This document shows, one piece after another, positions 1 to 10,712 of a stretch of 22,294 nucleotides of DNA (positions are counted from its first letter, which is position 1; each line of letters opens with the position of its first letter). Both the position numbers and the translations under genes were made by a program. The notes under the pieces were generated by a model, which was not told the origin of the DNA, did no database searches, and saw only the letters and a list, made by a program, of their open reading frames with translations. The DNA is from Gryganskiella cystojenkinii. Its lineage: Eukaryota; Mortierellomycota; Mortierellomycetes; Mortierellales; Mortierellaceae. The stretch is from positions 1 to 22,294 of the forward strand of contig JAAAIG010000659.1 in NCBI GenBank assembly GCA_015852425.1, read 5' to 3'.

Positions 1-761
1 AAAACACTCCTGTGCTTGATCTTGTAATGGTATTTGAGGGTAGTGCCTGAATTTTTGCCTGAAAAACACTTCGGCAACCAGTCTGGGAACAAGCTAACTT
101 GCACAGTATGGAACAATTTTCTCTCTTCATGACCGGCTGGAAGTACGATTTTCACATACCTTGGAGAAGGAAGGAAAAAATAAAGAAAGAAAAGATCGAA
201 AATATTAGACTATCATGACGGCATTCCATCAGCAATGGCGGCTACGGCTGTATCTGCAGCAGCGAAGAAAGGCATGAAAAACAATAATCATCTTGTCTAT
301 GGAATCTGTGGGAAAACACAGAACTGTCCCTAGTCGAAATCGACAGAAACTCCTAGAAATACACATATTTTCATTTTATTCATCAATCCTCCGCATGCCT
401 CGCCGAATGTCAAGCAGGACCTCAAGGATTTTTTTTTTATCGTGCGATCAAGGAGGCCCCTCAATCTCCTCTGCTCCATGGTCTCGTCTTGTAGAAGTCC
501 ACTTATGTGTTTCGGACCGCAACTTCTTTTTTTGTCCGCTCATGCAAAGGATATGAGAGGACTGACTATACTCTCAACTAGATTCAAGCTCTGTGTCGCG
601 CGTTCTCTTTGAAGCACGAGCGCTTCTTTCTTTTGACGACAATTTGGTTGAAGTGTTTCATATGACCGTTATTATTTACACCTCCTCTATTAAGGCTAAT
701 TAATCGTGAATAAATATGGGAGTTGGGAGAGGATATCTAGTTCGTTTTTCGTTTTGATTTT
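1..761. other. intergenic segment, no gene recognised
   Basis: This is the stretch downstream of the OPT transporter stop codon. I see no convincing coding frame. A plus-strand frame at 293-556 is short and low in complexity and matches no family I know. On the minus strand a good-looking donor (AAG followed by GTATGTG) lies near 160-165, but no exon leads into it. The segment is AT-rich with several short T and A runs. Confidence 0.6.
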
Positions 762-3528
762 CTAGTGTCCTGAGCCATAACATTTCTCAATGGAGTTTGG
801 GTCATTCCCCCACCAAATGGGCATCTCAATAATCTTTGCGCTTCCAAAGATGATGAAAATACTCAAGATAGCAAGTGATAACCCTGTATCGGCAGCCGCG
901 CCGACCAAGTAATTATACTTGACCCAAGTGATATGCTTATACCGGAAGAAGTAGTACATGCAAACGAACCCTCCAATAAAGGATGAAAGTGGACCTGTGG
1001 AGACATTTCCATAAAAGTTTTCCATGTTGGAAAAGAAGATGGTACTGTGCCACAGATGAAATTTTGCCTTGGGGAACCGTTTGTGAAGAAGGTACATCAC
1101 AATGGGAGCAATGACTCCCAAAAGGAAACCCCAACGAAGGGGACCGTAGATGGCATCACGGAAGAGGCGGGTAGGGCCAACGAGACCATACTGGATGCCT
1201 TGGTTCAAGTAAGACTGATGGGTTTGACCAGACCACTGTAAGAACATTCACAAAATAAGGAGGGCTCTGTTAGCCTTCGTCCTTTTCAAGAACAAATAGA
1301 CATGCTGGCTTCTTCAAAAGACGTTAAAAAATACCTGGCCCAAGGGATCAGGAATGGTACCATCGAGATAAGGTCTCTTGGTGTCAATTACCCAACGAAT
1401 GACAGCATAATTGATTGGGACCCCGATAATGTTGCCCCAAATCTGTGAGAGGAAAGTAGCGCGAGGGCTGACTTTCATGTAGTGACCTATCTTTTGGTCC
1501 TGGAGAATACTCTGAGCGCAATACCAGCATTGACCAGCGACAACACGGTACATGAGTGATCCGACAGGGTGAGTTCCGGGGGCCATGTATCCGTAGATGA
1601 GTTCGTTCCAGGTACCGGTACTGACTTGATAGGCACTGACGGCGTAGATGAATCCCATTGGGACGACAGTAAGAGCACCGAGGAAGACACCGACCACATA
1701 AGTCCACCACGGTAGGTACAAATCTTGAGTAAAGATGAGGACCATCATGGTGACAAAACAACAGACAAAGAGAATGATGTACCAGATCGATGGGACTTCG
1801 TCGTATTCCGACATCAGGACGTTTAAACGATCCTTGAAAGAGTGCTGCTTCTTTTGTCTCAAATGTTGCAAAGTCGACCAGATCTTCTTACGGCCATACA
1901 AAAAGATTTGAACAAAAGCAGAAAGGAAGGTCGCATAACCAAAGAAGATACCCCAGAGATTGTAAGTGGACATGTAGACATTACCAAGCTCATCAAATCT
2001 TTCCTCGTTGAAATGGCCATCCTTCGTGGTCAATTCCGAGAATGGATATTTGGTACCGTTGGCCAAGTAGAGACGGTTTGACATTAAGGGGAAAGCACGA
2101 CCGTTCCAGATACCAGTGAAATGTACGATGGGGACCAGAACCCAAACTGAGAAGACAAAGGCAACAAACCTAATGACTTGAGTCCACCAAGGGGTGACCA
2201 TGATAGTAGAAGTGATGTTGGACCAATCCAAAGTAAAATTAAGAAAGCCCATACCACCAAACCCACTGTTGATAAACTTGATGGTGTCGTTTTTGGGGGC
2301 AAACCAACAAAGAACAGCCAAGGAGGATGTGAAGGGGAAGGCATACTCGGGTAAGAAGGACCAGAAATAGACACCGATCAAGACAGCCCAAAAGACGCGC
2401 ATTTGCTTATGTGAGATATCCAAGGATTGACCCTCACCACGAAGGGTTCTGAAAAGGGCAGTCTGCATCAGAGCCGAGGGCCAGATCAGATCGGGATCGT
2501 AGAGTAAGAAGCTGCGACCGATGGCGGCGAAGGAGTAACCCATCCCGATGGTGGACTAACGACAGGAAACAAACGGCGATGAGACAAAAAGGGTCTTCGT
2601 TTCTGAACATAAAACGCACAACAAAGTCGAATCCATGAAAACACCACAGCTGATAATCAATGGCGCAATTTTACTTACCCACATAAGAAAGATGGCGGCA
2701 ACGGGGTTCATACGCTCGTGATAAAAGATATCCTTGACCGAGACAATGATTTCGCCCATGTTGAAGGTTGCTCCAGCACTTGCACTACACGATCCGAGCA
2801 CAGCCTTGAAAAGTTAATTGAACTGAGACTTTTAGAGGTACAAAAGTAGTAAAAAAACTTACGCAAGAGTGATGAGAACGTGCTCCTTGACGGAGAATGG
2901 AGCAGGGTTGAGGTTGAATTTGATAAAATACAAGTTGACGTCTTTCGATGGCAAGGCACGAGCCATCAGATTACCGAGCCAGTAGGAGACGATCTGGACA
3001 AAGAACATGGAGTAAGAAGCCGAAGTCGTTCTGAACCAGGAGATCTGACTAATGACAGCTCCAAGTGCGACAAAGAACGTACTCAGAACGAAATAACTAT
3101 TTTATCGAGTCAGATATTATATAACATCACAACAGATATCAGAAATCACGACTTTCAGTATACATATCTAAACAGACATCAACAAACAAAACAGAGCATA
3201 GAAAAAAAGAAAAAAAAGACAGCGTTCACATTGAACAAAAAAAAGGGGGGGAGTGAAAACAAACAAAAATTTACCGGAAAGTTACAGTGGGGAGAGTGGG
3301 GTCGTCATCCATGGAGACGAGCTCGCGAACAATCTTGGGGACGAGTCGGATCGACTCTTCGAGTTCTTCCTCGTCCAGCGAACCGGCGTCGGTCTCTAGA
3401 GAGTTAAGTTCTTCCTTGACATCATTCTTGGTTTCACCAGGGAAATGAGGGATGGGTGCCACCGGGTCTTCGACAGGGGTTTTCTCATTCACAACCTTCT
3501 CGTCATGGAAATATTTATCTGAAGTCAT
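762..3528 (-). CDS. OPT-family oligopeptide transporter, five exons, 762 aa
   Basis: Predicted proton-coupled importer of small oligopeptides, in the plasma membrane or an endomembrane. Exons on the minus strand: 3528-3275, 3096-2863, 2784-2679, 2555-1335 and 1235-762. All junctions are GT-AG and keep phase, giving 762 residues, usual for the family (about 700-900). The first ~80 residues are hydrophilic and acidic (cytosolic tail); the rest is a series of hydrophobic segments. Family signatures: NPAPFSVKEH at about residues 148-157, a variant of the OPT NPGPF...KEH motif; an IWPS segment after the third intron; and KVSPR at about 559-563, a variant of the KIPPR motif. The C-terminal WWGN segment fits the family. 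No frame damage is seen. The ATG at 3528 is the first in frame and follows a pyrimidine-rich leader on the coding strand. Substrate (peptide, glutathione or siderophore) cannot be read from sequence; the Isp4/Opt1 type is most likely. Confidence 0.93.
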
Positions 3529-5021
3529 CGTACGGGGGAGGAATTGAGGAAGAGATTATGTGGACTGAAAGGAATTAGTGGAAAAGAACCAAAAAAAAGA
3601 AAAAGGATAAAGTGGGATGGGGTCTTGAGAAACAGTAGAACGATGTAGCAGTTGCCGTTAACTGCAAGGGGTAGGAAGGGTGAAAGGAAAAGGAGTGACG
3701 GACTGGTGGAGGGGCGGTCACAGTAGTGATCGGTATGATTGAAGGTTGGCAACAAAGACAAATTCAACAAACAAGAACGTCTTGCAAGTAGGACCATTCT
3801 TATAAGTTTTCTAGTTTGGGATTGCAAGCATGTGTTCGAAGTTGGGGAGAGGAGTGTAATGCGTTAAAATACATTTGCACTCACAAGGATCAAGGCGATT
3901 GTGTCATTTGCCTACGAGAAGAGTGGATGCTGGCTGTCACTGGGCAGGGTCAAAAACAAGCACGGCGAGGGAGAGGGAGCGCGGGACTCAGAGAAAAAAA
4001 CTTAACGCGGTGACAAAGCGAGGTTAGCGATCAGAAATTGCAATGAACCCGATCTCCTTACTCCACTCTTTTGACACGCTTTAGTACATTGAATAGCGGA
4101 TCTGGCTTCAGTTCAAATCAGAATCGATCTATCCTCCTCTGGAACGAGCAAGCGAACCAAAAGCGGGTTGGGGGGATAATAACGGCCGGCGTGTTTCCTA
4201 GAGTACGTCTGCGCAGCTTGAAAAATGTTCGCACGTCTCCTCTCCTCTTTCCCTTCCATTCGCTCATTCCATCACTCATTCCATGGAACGTTGCCTTCGC
4301 ATTTCCACAATGACCGCTACATCATGTCATCTCATTCCGACTCAACTGTTTTTCCTGCATCGTTCATTCACACTCCATCGAGCAAGAGAAGCCACAACTC
4401 GGCAGCACCAGAAAAAATGCAACCAACGGCAAGGGGTGGGTGTGTCGAGTGCTTTCCAATTTATGTTCCAGTCCACACTGGCCCTGAGCACAATGCCACG
4501 TTTTTTTTTTTTTTTTTTATTTGCCATCTGTGACTGTTGACACCATGCACGTTGCAGTACTTTTTTTGGCATTGATGTCGCGATTATTTTTTCTTTTTTT
4601 TCTCTTCCTCCTTCTCTCCCTTCTTACTCCTCAATTCATTATTTATCTCTCCCTTCTCTTTTCCTTTCGCATCCAATGACAACGACTGAACCATTGAGTT
4701 GTGTCAAGTTGCACCAAGCGATTTCTTCTTAGGATTGCACACTTGTCATCCGTGACTGAATGCTCCGTCCAGTTTGAGTTGCAGTCTTTCCTTTTTGCCG
4801 TCTGCCTGCTCCTTTTTTTTAAAATTTTTTATATTTTCGCCTCCCTCTTCTTTTAATGGTAAGCCGTATCCAGCCCAGCTCTTGAGCATGACTACTGTCC
4901 TGTGGGTACAATATGACAAGGTGGGGACGTCCGAAAAAGTAGAATGAGACAATCAGAACACTCTATATAGCGCAAGCAAGCCTTTGTCTTTGCAATTTCT
5001 ACACCCGTTTCAGCAGCCTGT
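3529..5021. other. intergenic segment with OPT upstream region, T18 run and orphan CT-rich tract
   Basis: The part next to the OPT start (about 3540-3720) is purine-rich on plus, so pyrimidine-rich on the coding strand, as in the other leaders of this window. A TATAAG-like site lies near 3801 on the minus strand. Further left are a T18 run at 4501-4518, a long pyrimidine tract at about 4573-4670, and TATATAG at about 4964-4970 on plus. No gene was recognised downstream of these last two. Frames at 3816-4540 are short and overlap in several registers, which suggests chance. Confidence 0.5.
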
Positions 5022-5350
5022 TCAGCTCTGGAGTGGAAACTGCGCCTTTTTCACCCCCAAAGGAGGATGGGTCGCCGCCACTTTACCTTTCACTGCAGCG
5101 TTCAGTATCGGTTTGATACCATTTTCGACAGTAAGCGCTAGCTCGATCCATATCTTGTTTTCGTCTCTAAGCACCGGGAGCTCTTTCATGCCATAAGGGA
5201 TCAAGACGTTGTAGACGTGGATCATAGCGAACATATTAAAACACATCGCGTCAAGTAGATTCTCGTGGTTTGCGCTACGACTTGATATCCCACCAGGTTC
5301 GCATCGGCCACACCGCACGTGTCTTGGATCAGATCCAGAGCATCTTTAAT
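5022..5350 (-). pseudogene. frameshifted fragment of an unrecognised protein
   Basis: Two adjacent minus-strand frames read like one protein broken by an indel. After a good acceptor (TGTTGTAG at 5358-5351) the first frame reads IKDALDLIQDTCGVADANLV and continues GYQVVAQTTRIYL. It then hits a stop near 5230. In another frame the segment DAMCFNMFAMIHVYNVLIP continues in ordinary protein style to a stop at 5022, through PVLRDENKIW and ENGIKPILNAAVKG. The break lies at about 5245-5265. A possible upstream exon (frame containing DGLVDIPDVSSD, ending at a GTAGGT donor) lies near 5550-5600. I do not recognise the family. It might be a member of a repeated gene family, but that is a guess. No complete gene can be built here. 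Confidence 0.5.
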
Positions 5351-5839
5351 CTACAACAGCTGGAGTGGAACTGTCAGGAAAGAAGACTTGATTGTATTTA
5401 GATGATGAGAGCAAGATAAAGTAAGGGTTGTCTGTGGCTTGGCCGTGATTCTAGTCTGGGGGATGGTGTCAACCGTTACAGCCATGCTACATCGCGTGTT
5501 GAACCATACACGCCGCCTTTAGAAATCGGTCAAGCACCTACCGATCACTAGACACGTCAGGAATATCAACAAGACCGTCTGTAGTGACACCAGCAGCAAC
5601 CATATTGCGAAGGTGTCAAATAATATTGTCCTACCGAAGGGCGTCATCCTTCACTCTAGTCGTGTCATCGGCCCATCCTTCGCTATTGCTCGTAGAGCCT
5701 CGATCGATCAAGTCAAAGCCTACGGTTTCTGGGAGTCCTTTTGTAGGATTTCGCGTCAGACCACTACGAACATGACCACAGTCACTCTTCTTGGTTCCTG
5801 CTTTGGAGTAACAAGATGTGTTGGACTCCGAAGTTGATC

Positions 5840-6106
5840 GCCTTCCATTGGTCAAATGATCTCCCTGAAGTTCATTCTACATTCTGCGAGAAGAAAACAC
5901 ATGTTGCTACCATCCACCTCCCAATGTGGTTTGTTTTGTACGTTGATTCGTCTACACTGCTGTGGTGAAGAGCAAAGGACCACGAAATTTTTTTCTTGTA
6001 GGAAGAAATGCTAGCTAAAAGGAAATAATAACGTTGAAACATGATGTGTTTTCTCCTCGCAGAATGTAGAATGAACTTCAGGAAGACCCTTTGACCAATG
6101 GAAGGC
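5840..6106. mobile_element. 267-bp element with 63-bp terminal inverted repeats (MITE-like)
   Basis: The left arm 5840-5902 and the reverse complement of the right arm 6044-6106 match at 59 of 63 positions by my alignment, with the first 17 bases (GCCTTCCATTGGTCAAA) identical. The arms flank a 141-bp AT-rich spacer without a coding frame. Small size, long near-perfect terminal inverted repeats and no transposase are typical of a non-autonomous DNA transposon (MITE) or foldback element. I could not see a clear target-site duplication: the flanks are ...GTTGATC on the left and AGACTC... on the right. Copy number in the genome is unknown. It lies between two decayed genes. Confidence 0.7.
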
Positions 6107-6288
6107 AGACTCTCCCCTCCTAACAAATAAAATATGCGGTAATATCAATAAAGAAAAAAATTATATTTGCTTTATTTCGCTCAAACTGCCTTTCCCACTA
6201 AACCGGACCCTACGACTTCTACTAGCGATCAATGGGACAATTTTACATATGTGCCCCCCCTCCCCCCCAAAAGCAACTTTCTTGTCGT

Positions 6289-8110
6289 TCAAAGCCGCGC
6301 TGCTACTGCTCTAGTATTAGCAGCGACAGGAGAAAGAGGTCCAAGACAAGCAAAGCCATCCGCGGGTGGCATCGATGTTACCTGCTCAGGTGCGACCCTC
6401 GCGATCTTTTCCATCTCCAACCTCGTAAACTCAAACACTTTTGGCTTTTGAGGGATTGAGACCGCATATTCATCAAACCGAACAGGATTGGCTTCCTCAT
6501 CTTCACTTGTTCTTTCAACATATACCTCGACACACTTTCGACAAATTTGATCGAATAAGACTGCCATTCAATGCTGTTCTTCATCAAAGTCTTCCATTCC
6601 TTTGGAGTCAACTCGTCTAAAAGTTCGGAATTCGTGGTATCCAAACACCAATCTGCACACATGAATTTCTGAAAGATCTCTGGGGCTAATCTTGCAATCC
6701 TGGCTTGCTTTTTTATCATGGTTTGATAAACCGTCAATTTTTTGTCGGGAAATCCCTGATGGATTCGAGCCACGGACCAAATCGCTGCTGGAATCGAGCA
6801 CGGAATTCGGAGGCAGAGAAACAATCATACCTGACATCGGATGAAATCTGGTGTTGAGACGGAACGGCTGATTGCCAGTAGGCCAAGGAATAGGTCCCAA
6901 GCATGCCCCACGTCGCAGATTGAAAAGGATTACTGGTCGAAGCAATGTGAAAGACAGGAGCGTAGCTCTTTTCAGAACTGGCAACAGTCGCGGCCATGAG
7001 GATTATTTTCGAACACCAGTCGACGGGTACAAAGTCGCCCCTTGGCTGCCTGTTAAAGAGTTATCGAAAGAGAAAAATATGGTTAGCAGCAGTGCCATAT
7101 ACTCGTGATAACAACGACTATAAACGAAAAGACTTACAGGATCGCAAATCCACTCCTGAATTTCTCCAATTGCCATCGCATGCAGAACCTTGGACGGGCC
7201 TGCGACACCATCGAACCAACCCTGAATCGGTTCACTGATCGAAGGTGTAATACAAGTCGGTCTGACGATCACAATCGGCAACTTCATCCTCGAGTATCTT
7301 TCTTGGATCAACGATTCCGTCAAGGATTTAGCAAACGTATAACTGTTCGGGTACAAGGCATTAACTTTTTCCTTTTCAAACTTCAGCAATTCGTCATTCG
7401 ACATACTAATCAATTCCTCATAAAGAGATTCAACACTTTGACCAGGTCTCAAGATCGGAATCCGGTACATAGTCTCTTGGATCCTTTCCTCGACCGACAA
7501 GTGCGCATTCACGTATGCCGACGAGACATGAACAATGGGGACTAAATTTGGGGACGTCGTGAGGTTTTAGCCAAAGAAGCACTAAAGCTAAACGCGGCAG
7601 CATTGGCTATATAGATCTGCATATCAGCACGAATCACAGCTAGATCTTGAGGCAAGAGTCCGAAATTGGTCAGGGTGAGATCTCCTTGGATAGGGATGAT
7701 CTTTGTGGATACAAGGTTTTGAAAATCTGAAAGACTGAGGAATTGAGATCGAAGAGTGTCAAAGATGGGATTGTCAAAGATACCTTTTGGACTCGTTGGT
7801 GAACTGTTTGAGTCTCGTTGGAAACTCGGGCCAGGATGTAGATTCTACAAAGTGGTGGAGATTGAGAAACGTGTGAGGCTGGCAAGATTTTTTTTTTTTT
7901 TTTTTTTTTGATTGGATGACGGTAGAAAAAGATGCGTTTTTTTTCTTGTGTTCTATTTTCTTACTGGGAAACCGAAGGGACTTTCCGAAGGATCATTTCG
8001 AGGATAGACTTCCCCAAGAATCCAGTTGCACCCGTTAAGAACACAACGCCGTGGAGGGTATAAAAGATGCGAGCATCGACTTTTGGAGGGAGGAACATTG
8101 GACCATTCAT
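6289..8110 (-). pseudogene. fatty acyl-CoA reductase (male-sterility family) pseudogene
   Basis: Fatty acyl-CoA reductases make fatty alcohols from acyl-CoA with NADPH. The order of family landmarks is preserved: a Rossmann TGATGFLGK motif in exon 1 (8110-7965); IYILAR after an acceptor at 7845; GDLTLTNFGLLPQDL; VHVSSAYVNAHL; the YxxxK active-site pair in NSYTFAKSLTE; RPTCITPSISEPIQGWFDG; then RGDFVPVDWCSK and a C-terminal sterile-type domain. Two ordinary introns survive (7964-7845 with a T22 run on plus, and 7137-7046). The frame is broken at about 7790-7835, at about 7555-7580 (with some 15-20 expected residues missing before VHVSSAY), at about 6735-6750 (an A6 run) and at about 6515-6530. 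No GT-AG intron of credible length repairs these. The last frame stops at 6289. A product would lack an intact catalytic domain, so I call it a pseudogene; assembly indels could explain single frameshifts but not the deletion. Confidence 0.85.
7888..7909. repeat. T22 homopolymer inside an intron of the acyl-CoA reductase pseudogene
   Basis: Uninterrupted run of 22 T on plus (A on the coding strand), within the 7964-7845 intron. Likely replication slippage; its length may be miscounted in assembly. Confidence 0.85.
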
Positions 8111-8410
8111 TATGGCTGTACCTTGAGATTGAGACGATGAGGTGGAATAGATGACGTCTGAAGGTGATGAAGGAATCCATCAGCAATGATGCCTTTTAAA
8201 GTGTCTCCAACATTGCCATCGCTGATAATGGTGTCCACGGAATCAAAATGCCACGTCTCCAATAACGGCATCTGTTTGCTTGAATTGACGTTGTCATGTA
8301 CAGGATAATCCGATCTGCCAGAAAATCTGCGAGGTTCTTGCTTTCCTCTTGTTGATTCAGTACTACTTTAACTTTGTGACAAAGATCAGGGTATACCTTG
8401 TAGTGGTTCT
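8111..8410 (-). other. broken coding-like frames just upstream of the reductase pseudogene
   Basis: Minus-strand frames here look like protein but do not join. One (about 8400 downward) contains KVYPDLCHKVKVVLNQQEES and LADFLADRIILYMT. The next, in another register (about 8290 to the TAA that overlaps the reductase ATG), contains MPLLETWHFDSVDTIISDG and GDTLKGIIADGFLHHLQ. They may be an N-terminal extension or upstream exons of the decayed reductase, or a separate relic. I recognise no family. A third frame runs into the reductase start (DVIYSTSSSQSQGTAIMNG), so the real start of the ancestral gene could lie further upstream than 8110. Confidence 0.35.
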
Positions 8411-10530
8411 AATGCGGTAAAACTTGACTTTCGAAAAGGCCCACCAAAATTTTGTAGCTGGTGAAGTCAACCGGGTTAGGAAATCAGTTAAGCAAATTTC
8501 GTTTCGGCAGAAGGCTTGACAATTATTTGGTCGGTCAAAATTCGGTCAATATTAGCAGCAACAAATTTTATTTATGTGAAGTGGAGGCAGGTCCTATGCG
8601 TTGCTTCACTAATAGTTTTCTACAGACCGTGCCTTTCCCGTGAACAATGGTCTAGTGTCTGGCGATTTGCGGTCTAATACGTTCCAAGTAATATAGTCCG
8701 CGCGTCGACTATTGTAGAAAAGCTATCGCCGCCATCTGAAACGGAATCCTACCCCTATTAACTGCTAGATCCAACAAAATCGTTTTTTGCGATCACCCCT
8801 TGTGCGATTTGTCTTAAAAGTGACAGCTCCAGGCATTATCTGGTGCTCCTCTCCCTCGATAGTAAGCGTCCTCAGCTTGTCTTCCTTTCAAGAGTTGGAG
8901 CTCTTTGCACGTTCTTGCCTTGTCTTTCTCGTCCAGGCCACCTTTTTAGACATCTTCTCCCTCGCTGTTGTGTCCCTTTTGGTCTTTTTCTTTTCGTTTT
9001 CGCTTTTTCGCAGTTTGAGGATCATGTTTTTGAGTGCCTTTGTAGGTACCCTTGATTGATCAGTAGAACCTTTCCCCACTCTTTCACACGCCTTAAAAAT
9101 ATAGGGGTTATTCTCTGATCCTTTATCTTGCGGTTTTGCCACCCGTATGTAAAACTCGTCCTGCCACGTCCCAACCGAATCGCTCCTTCCATCCTGTTCC
9201 TTTTGGTTTGACACCTTAGAATATGCTCTTGGTTTGACAGGATAACATATGGCTGGTTAGAGTTTTCACGTCCGCGAAGATACTCCTGCCGTTCATTATT
9301 CTTCGTTCGTGACTACACAGTAGATGAGCGTGCATCATCTCTCTTGCTTCAGTCTAAATTAAATAAAAAAAGGCAAACGAATCAATGACCAGAAGTTTAT
9401 CTGACCAATATCCACCAATATCCTGGTCAAAAGTCCTTCATTCACCACGAGGTGTTAACGAAATCATTAATCATTCGTCAATTTGAAAACGACGAAGTTA
9501 ATTTTTCAGTCAAAAAAGAGTGACCGGGCAAAACATTCACCGGTTAGAATCACTAACTGGGTGCAGTCTATTCATTTTTACTTAACTACCCCCAAATGAC
9601 GAGGTGTGCGGCTACGGTCAAACCCTCTGTAACCTCAAGGCCAGGGCCAGAGTTAATGCCTACGATTTACAGCGAGAGCCTCGACTGAACTCCCAGATTG
9701 ATAACAAACAGTGACTTTGTGGCGTAGATGTATGAAAGAAAAATAAGAACAGGACATGATCATCAACACCTATGGCAATGCAAAGAAATTTCTCCAAACA
9801 GAAGTTGCATGATCAACTCAAGAACTGACGATGTTTCATAGCCTGAGCCCTGGATTCATCTGCAAGGCACTTTTGCTGACAGTTACGTGTGGTTGGTTTG
9901 GAGAACAAGAGAGAGAAAGAGAAGATGAGGGAGGACAATAGTGAGGACAAAGGCGCGGACAAGGTCAATAAACAAGAACAAGGAACCAGAGGCAGGAGTC
10001 CGTGTCAGTTTTCGATGTAATATATTTGTGGAGTCGAAAGTGGTGAAAACTAAGGTAAACCGCTTTTGGACAACGATGTTTTCTGAAAGTTGCCTGTCAC
10101 GCAGGGATGAACGAGCAGGAAATCGGGATAGAAAGAATACTGTAAGCGATATAAATTGTAGAGTAATCGGATGGAAAGAGCCCGGCAGTAATAGGCGGAT
10201 AGAATAACAGTAAAAGAGGATATCTCGGAATCATGTCTTTCACCATCCAGGCATCTCCCGATGTAAGAAGTAATGCCGTCCCTGCACCTGTCGTATCGCT
10301 ACCCATATTACACCAAAATCGCCATCCCTATGATAACATCTCTAACAACACAAGCCGCGTTAATGCGCTTAATGCGGAAAGTGAAAGTTGGAAAAGATGG
10401 AAAGCAAACGCGGGAAAAGATGGAAAGAGTTACCATGTGTAAGCATCAAGAAGGGTAAATGAGGCGGCACGTAACAAGAAAAAAGTGTGTTTTAACAAGA
10501 AAATCAGGCGCCTGCTAAGTTGAGAGGTGG
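8411..10530. other. 2.1-kb gene-poor segment, nothing recognised
   Basis: I found no coding frame with family resemblance, no tRNA and no clear transposon ends. A lysine-rich minus-strand frame at 8888-9214 lacks an early ATG. A 15-nt direct repeat (GGAAAAGATGGAAAG) occurs twice near 10389-10430. The segment is moderately AT-rich with scattered short homopolymers. It may hold further decayed sequence from the adjacent graveyard, but I cannot show it. Confidence 0.5.
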
Positions 10531-10537
10531 AGATTGA

Positions 10538-10545
10538 TATAAAAA
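10538..10545 (+). promoter_or_regulatory. probable TATA box of the DUF2236 gene
   Basis: TATAAAAA lies about 170 nt before the ATG at 10713 and is followed by a pyrimidine-rich stretch (about 10560-10600) suitable for transcription start. A C13 run (10639-10651) lies in the predicted leader. Confidence 0.5.
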
Positions 10546-10712
10546 TGAGCCAAATCTGTCGCTTTTTTTCATTTCTTCTGTGACTTCATTCTTTCAACGC
10601 ACTAATATACCTGCGTTGTCGTGTCACGCCACTCAAAGCCCCCCCCCCCCCAAAATATCCAATCTGGTCATTTTGTTCATCGTCGTATCAAATTGTGTAT
10701 ATCGTCTTCATC

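Noticed and set aside
130..330. Donor-like AAG/GTATGTG on minus and a 20-codon frame near 275-215
   Set aside because: No exon with coding character leads to the donor, so an additional minus-strand gene cannot be supported.
293..556. 87-codon plus-strand frame
   Set aside because: Low-complexity, no family resemblance, no promoter layout like the real genes; probably chance in the OPT downstream region.
3525..3827. 100-codon minus-strand frame that overlaps the OPT start by ATGA
   Set aside because: It is made of Leu/Phe/Ser-rich sequence from a pyrimidine-rich leader and has no recognisable domain; it could be an upstream frame but there is no evidence of translation.
4225..4540. Overlapping plus-strand frames of 80-100 codons
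   Set aside because: Two registers are open over the same low-complexity DNA and both run into the T18 tract.
7790..7845. Tiny GT-AG segments that might splice out the reductase frameshifts
   Set aside because: Candidates are 14-49 nt, join in the wrong phase or leave stops, and the missing segment near 7560 would remain missing.
8787..9214. Hydrophobic plus-strand frame and lysine-rich minus-strand frame over the same DNA
   Set aside because: They are mirror images of one CT/GA-biased stretch; the minus frame has no early ATG and neither resembles a known protein.
10233..10458. Overlapping 60-70-codon plus-strand frames
   Set aside because: Two registers open over the same short stretch, no family match, and no splice link to the DUF2236 gene.
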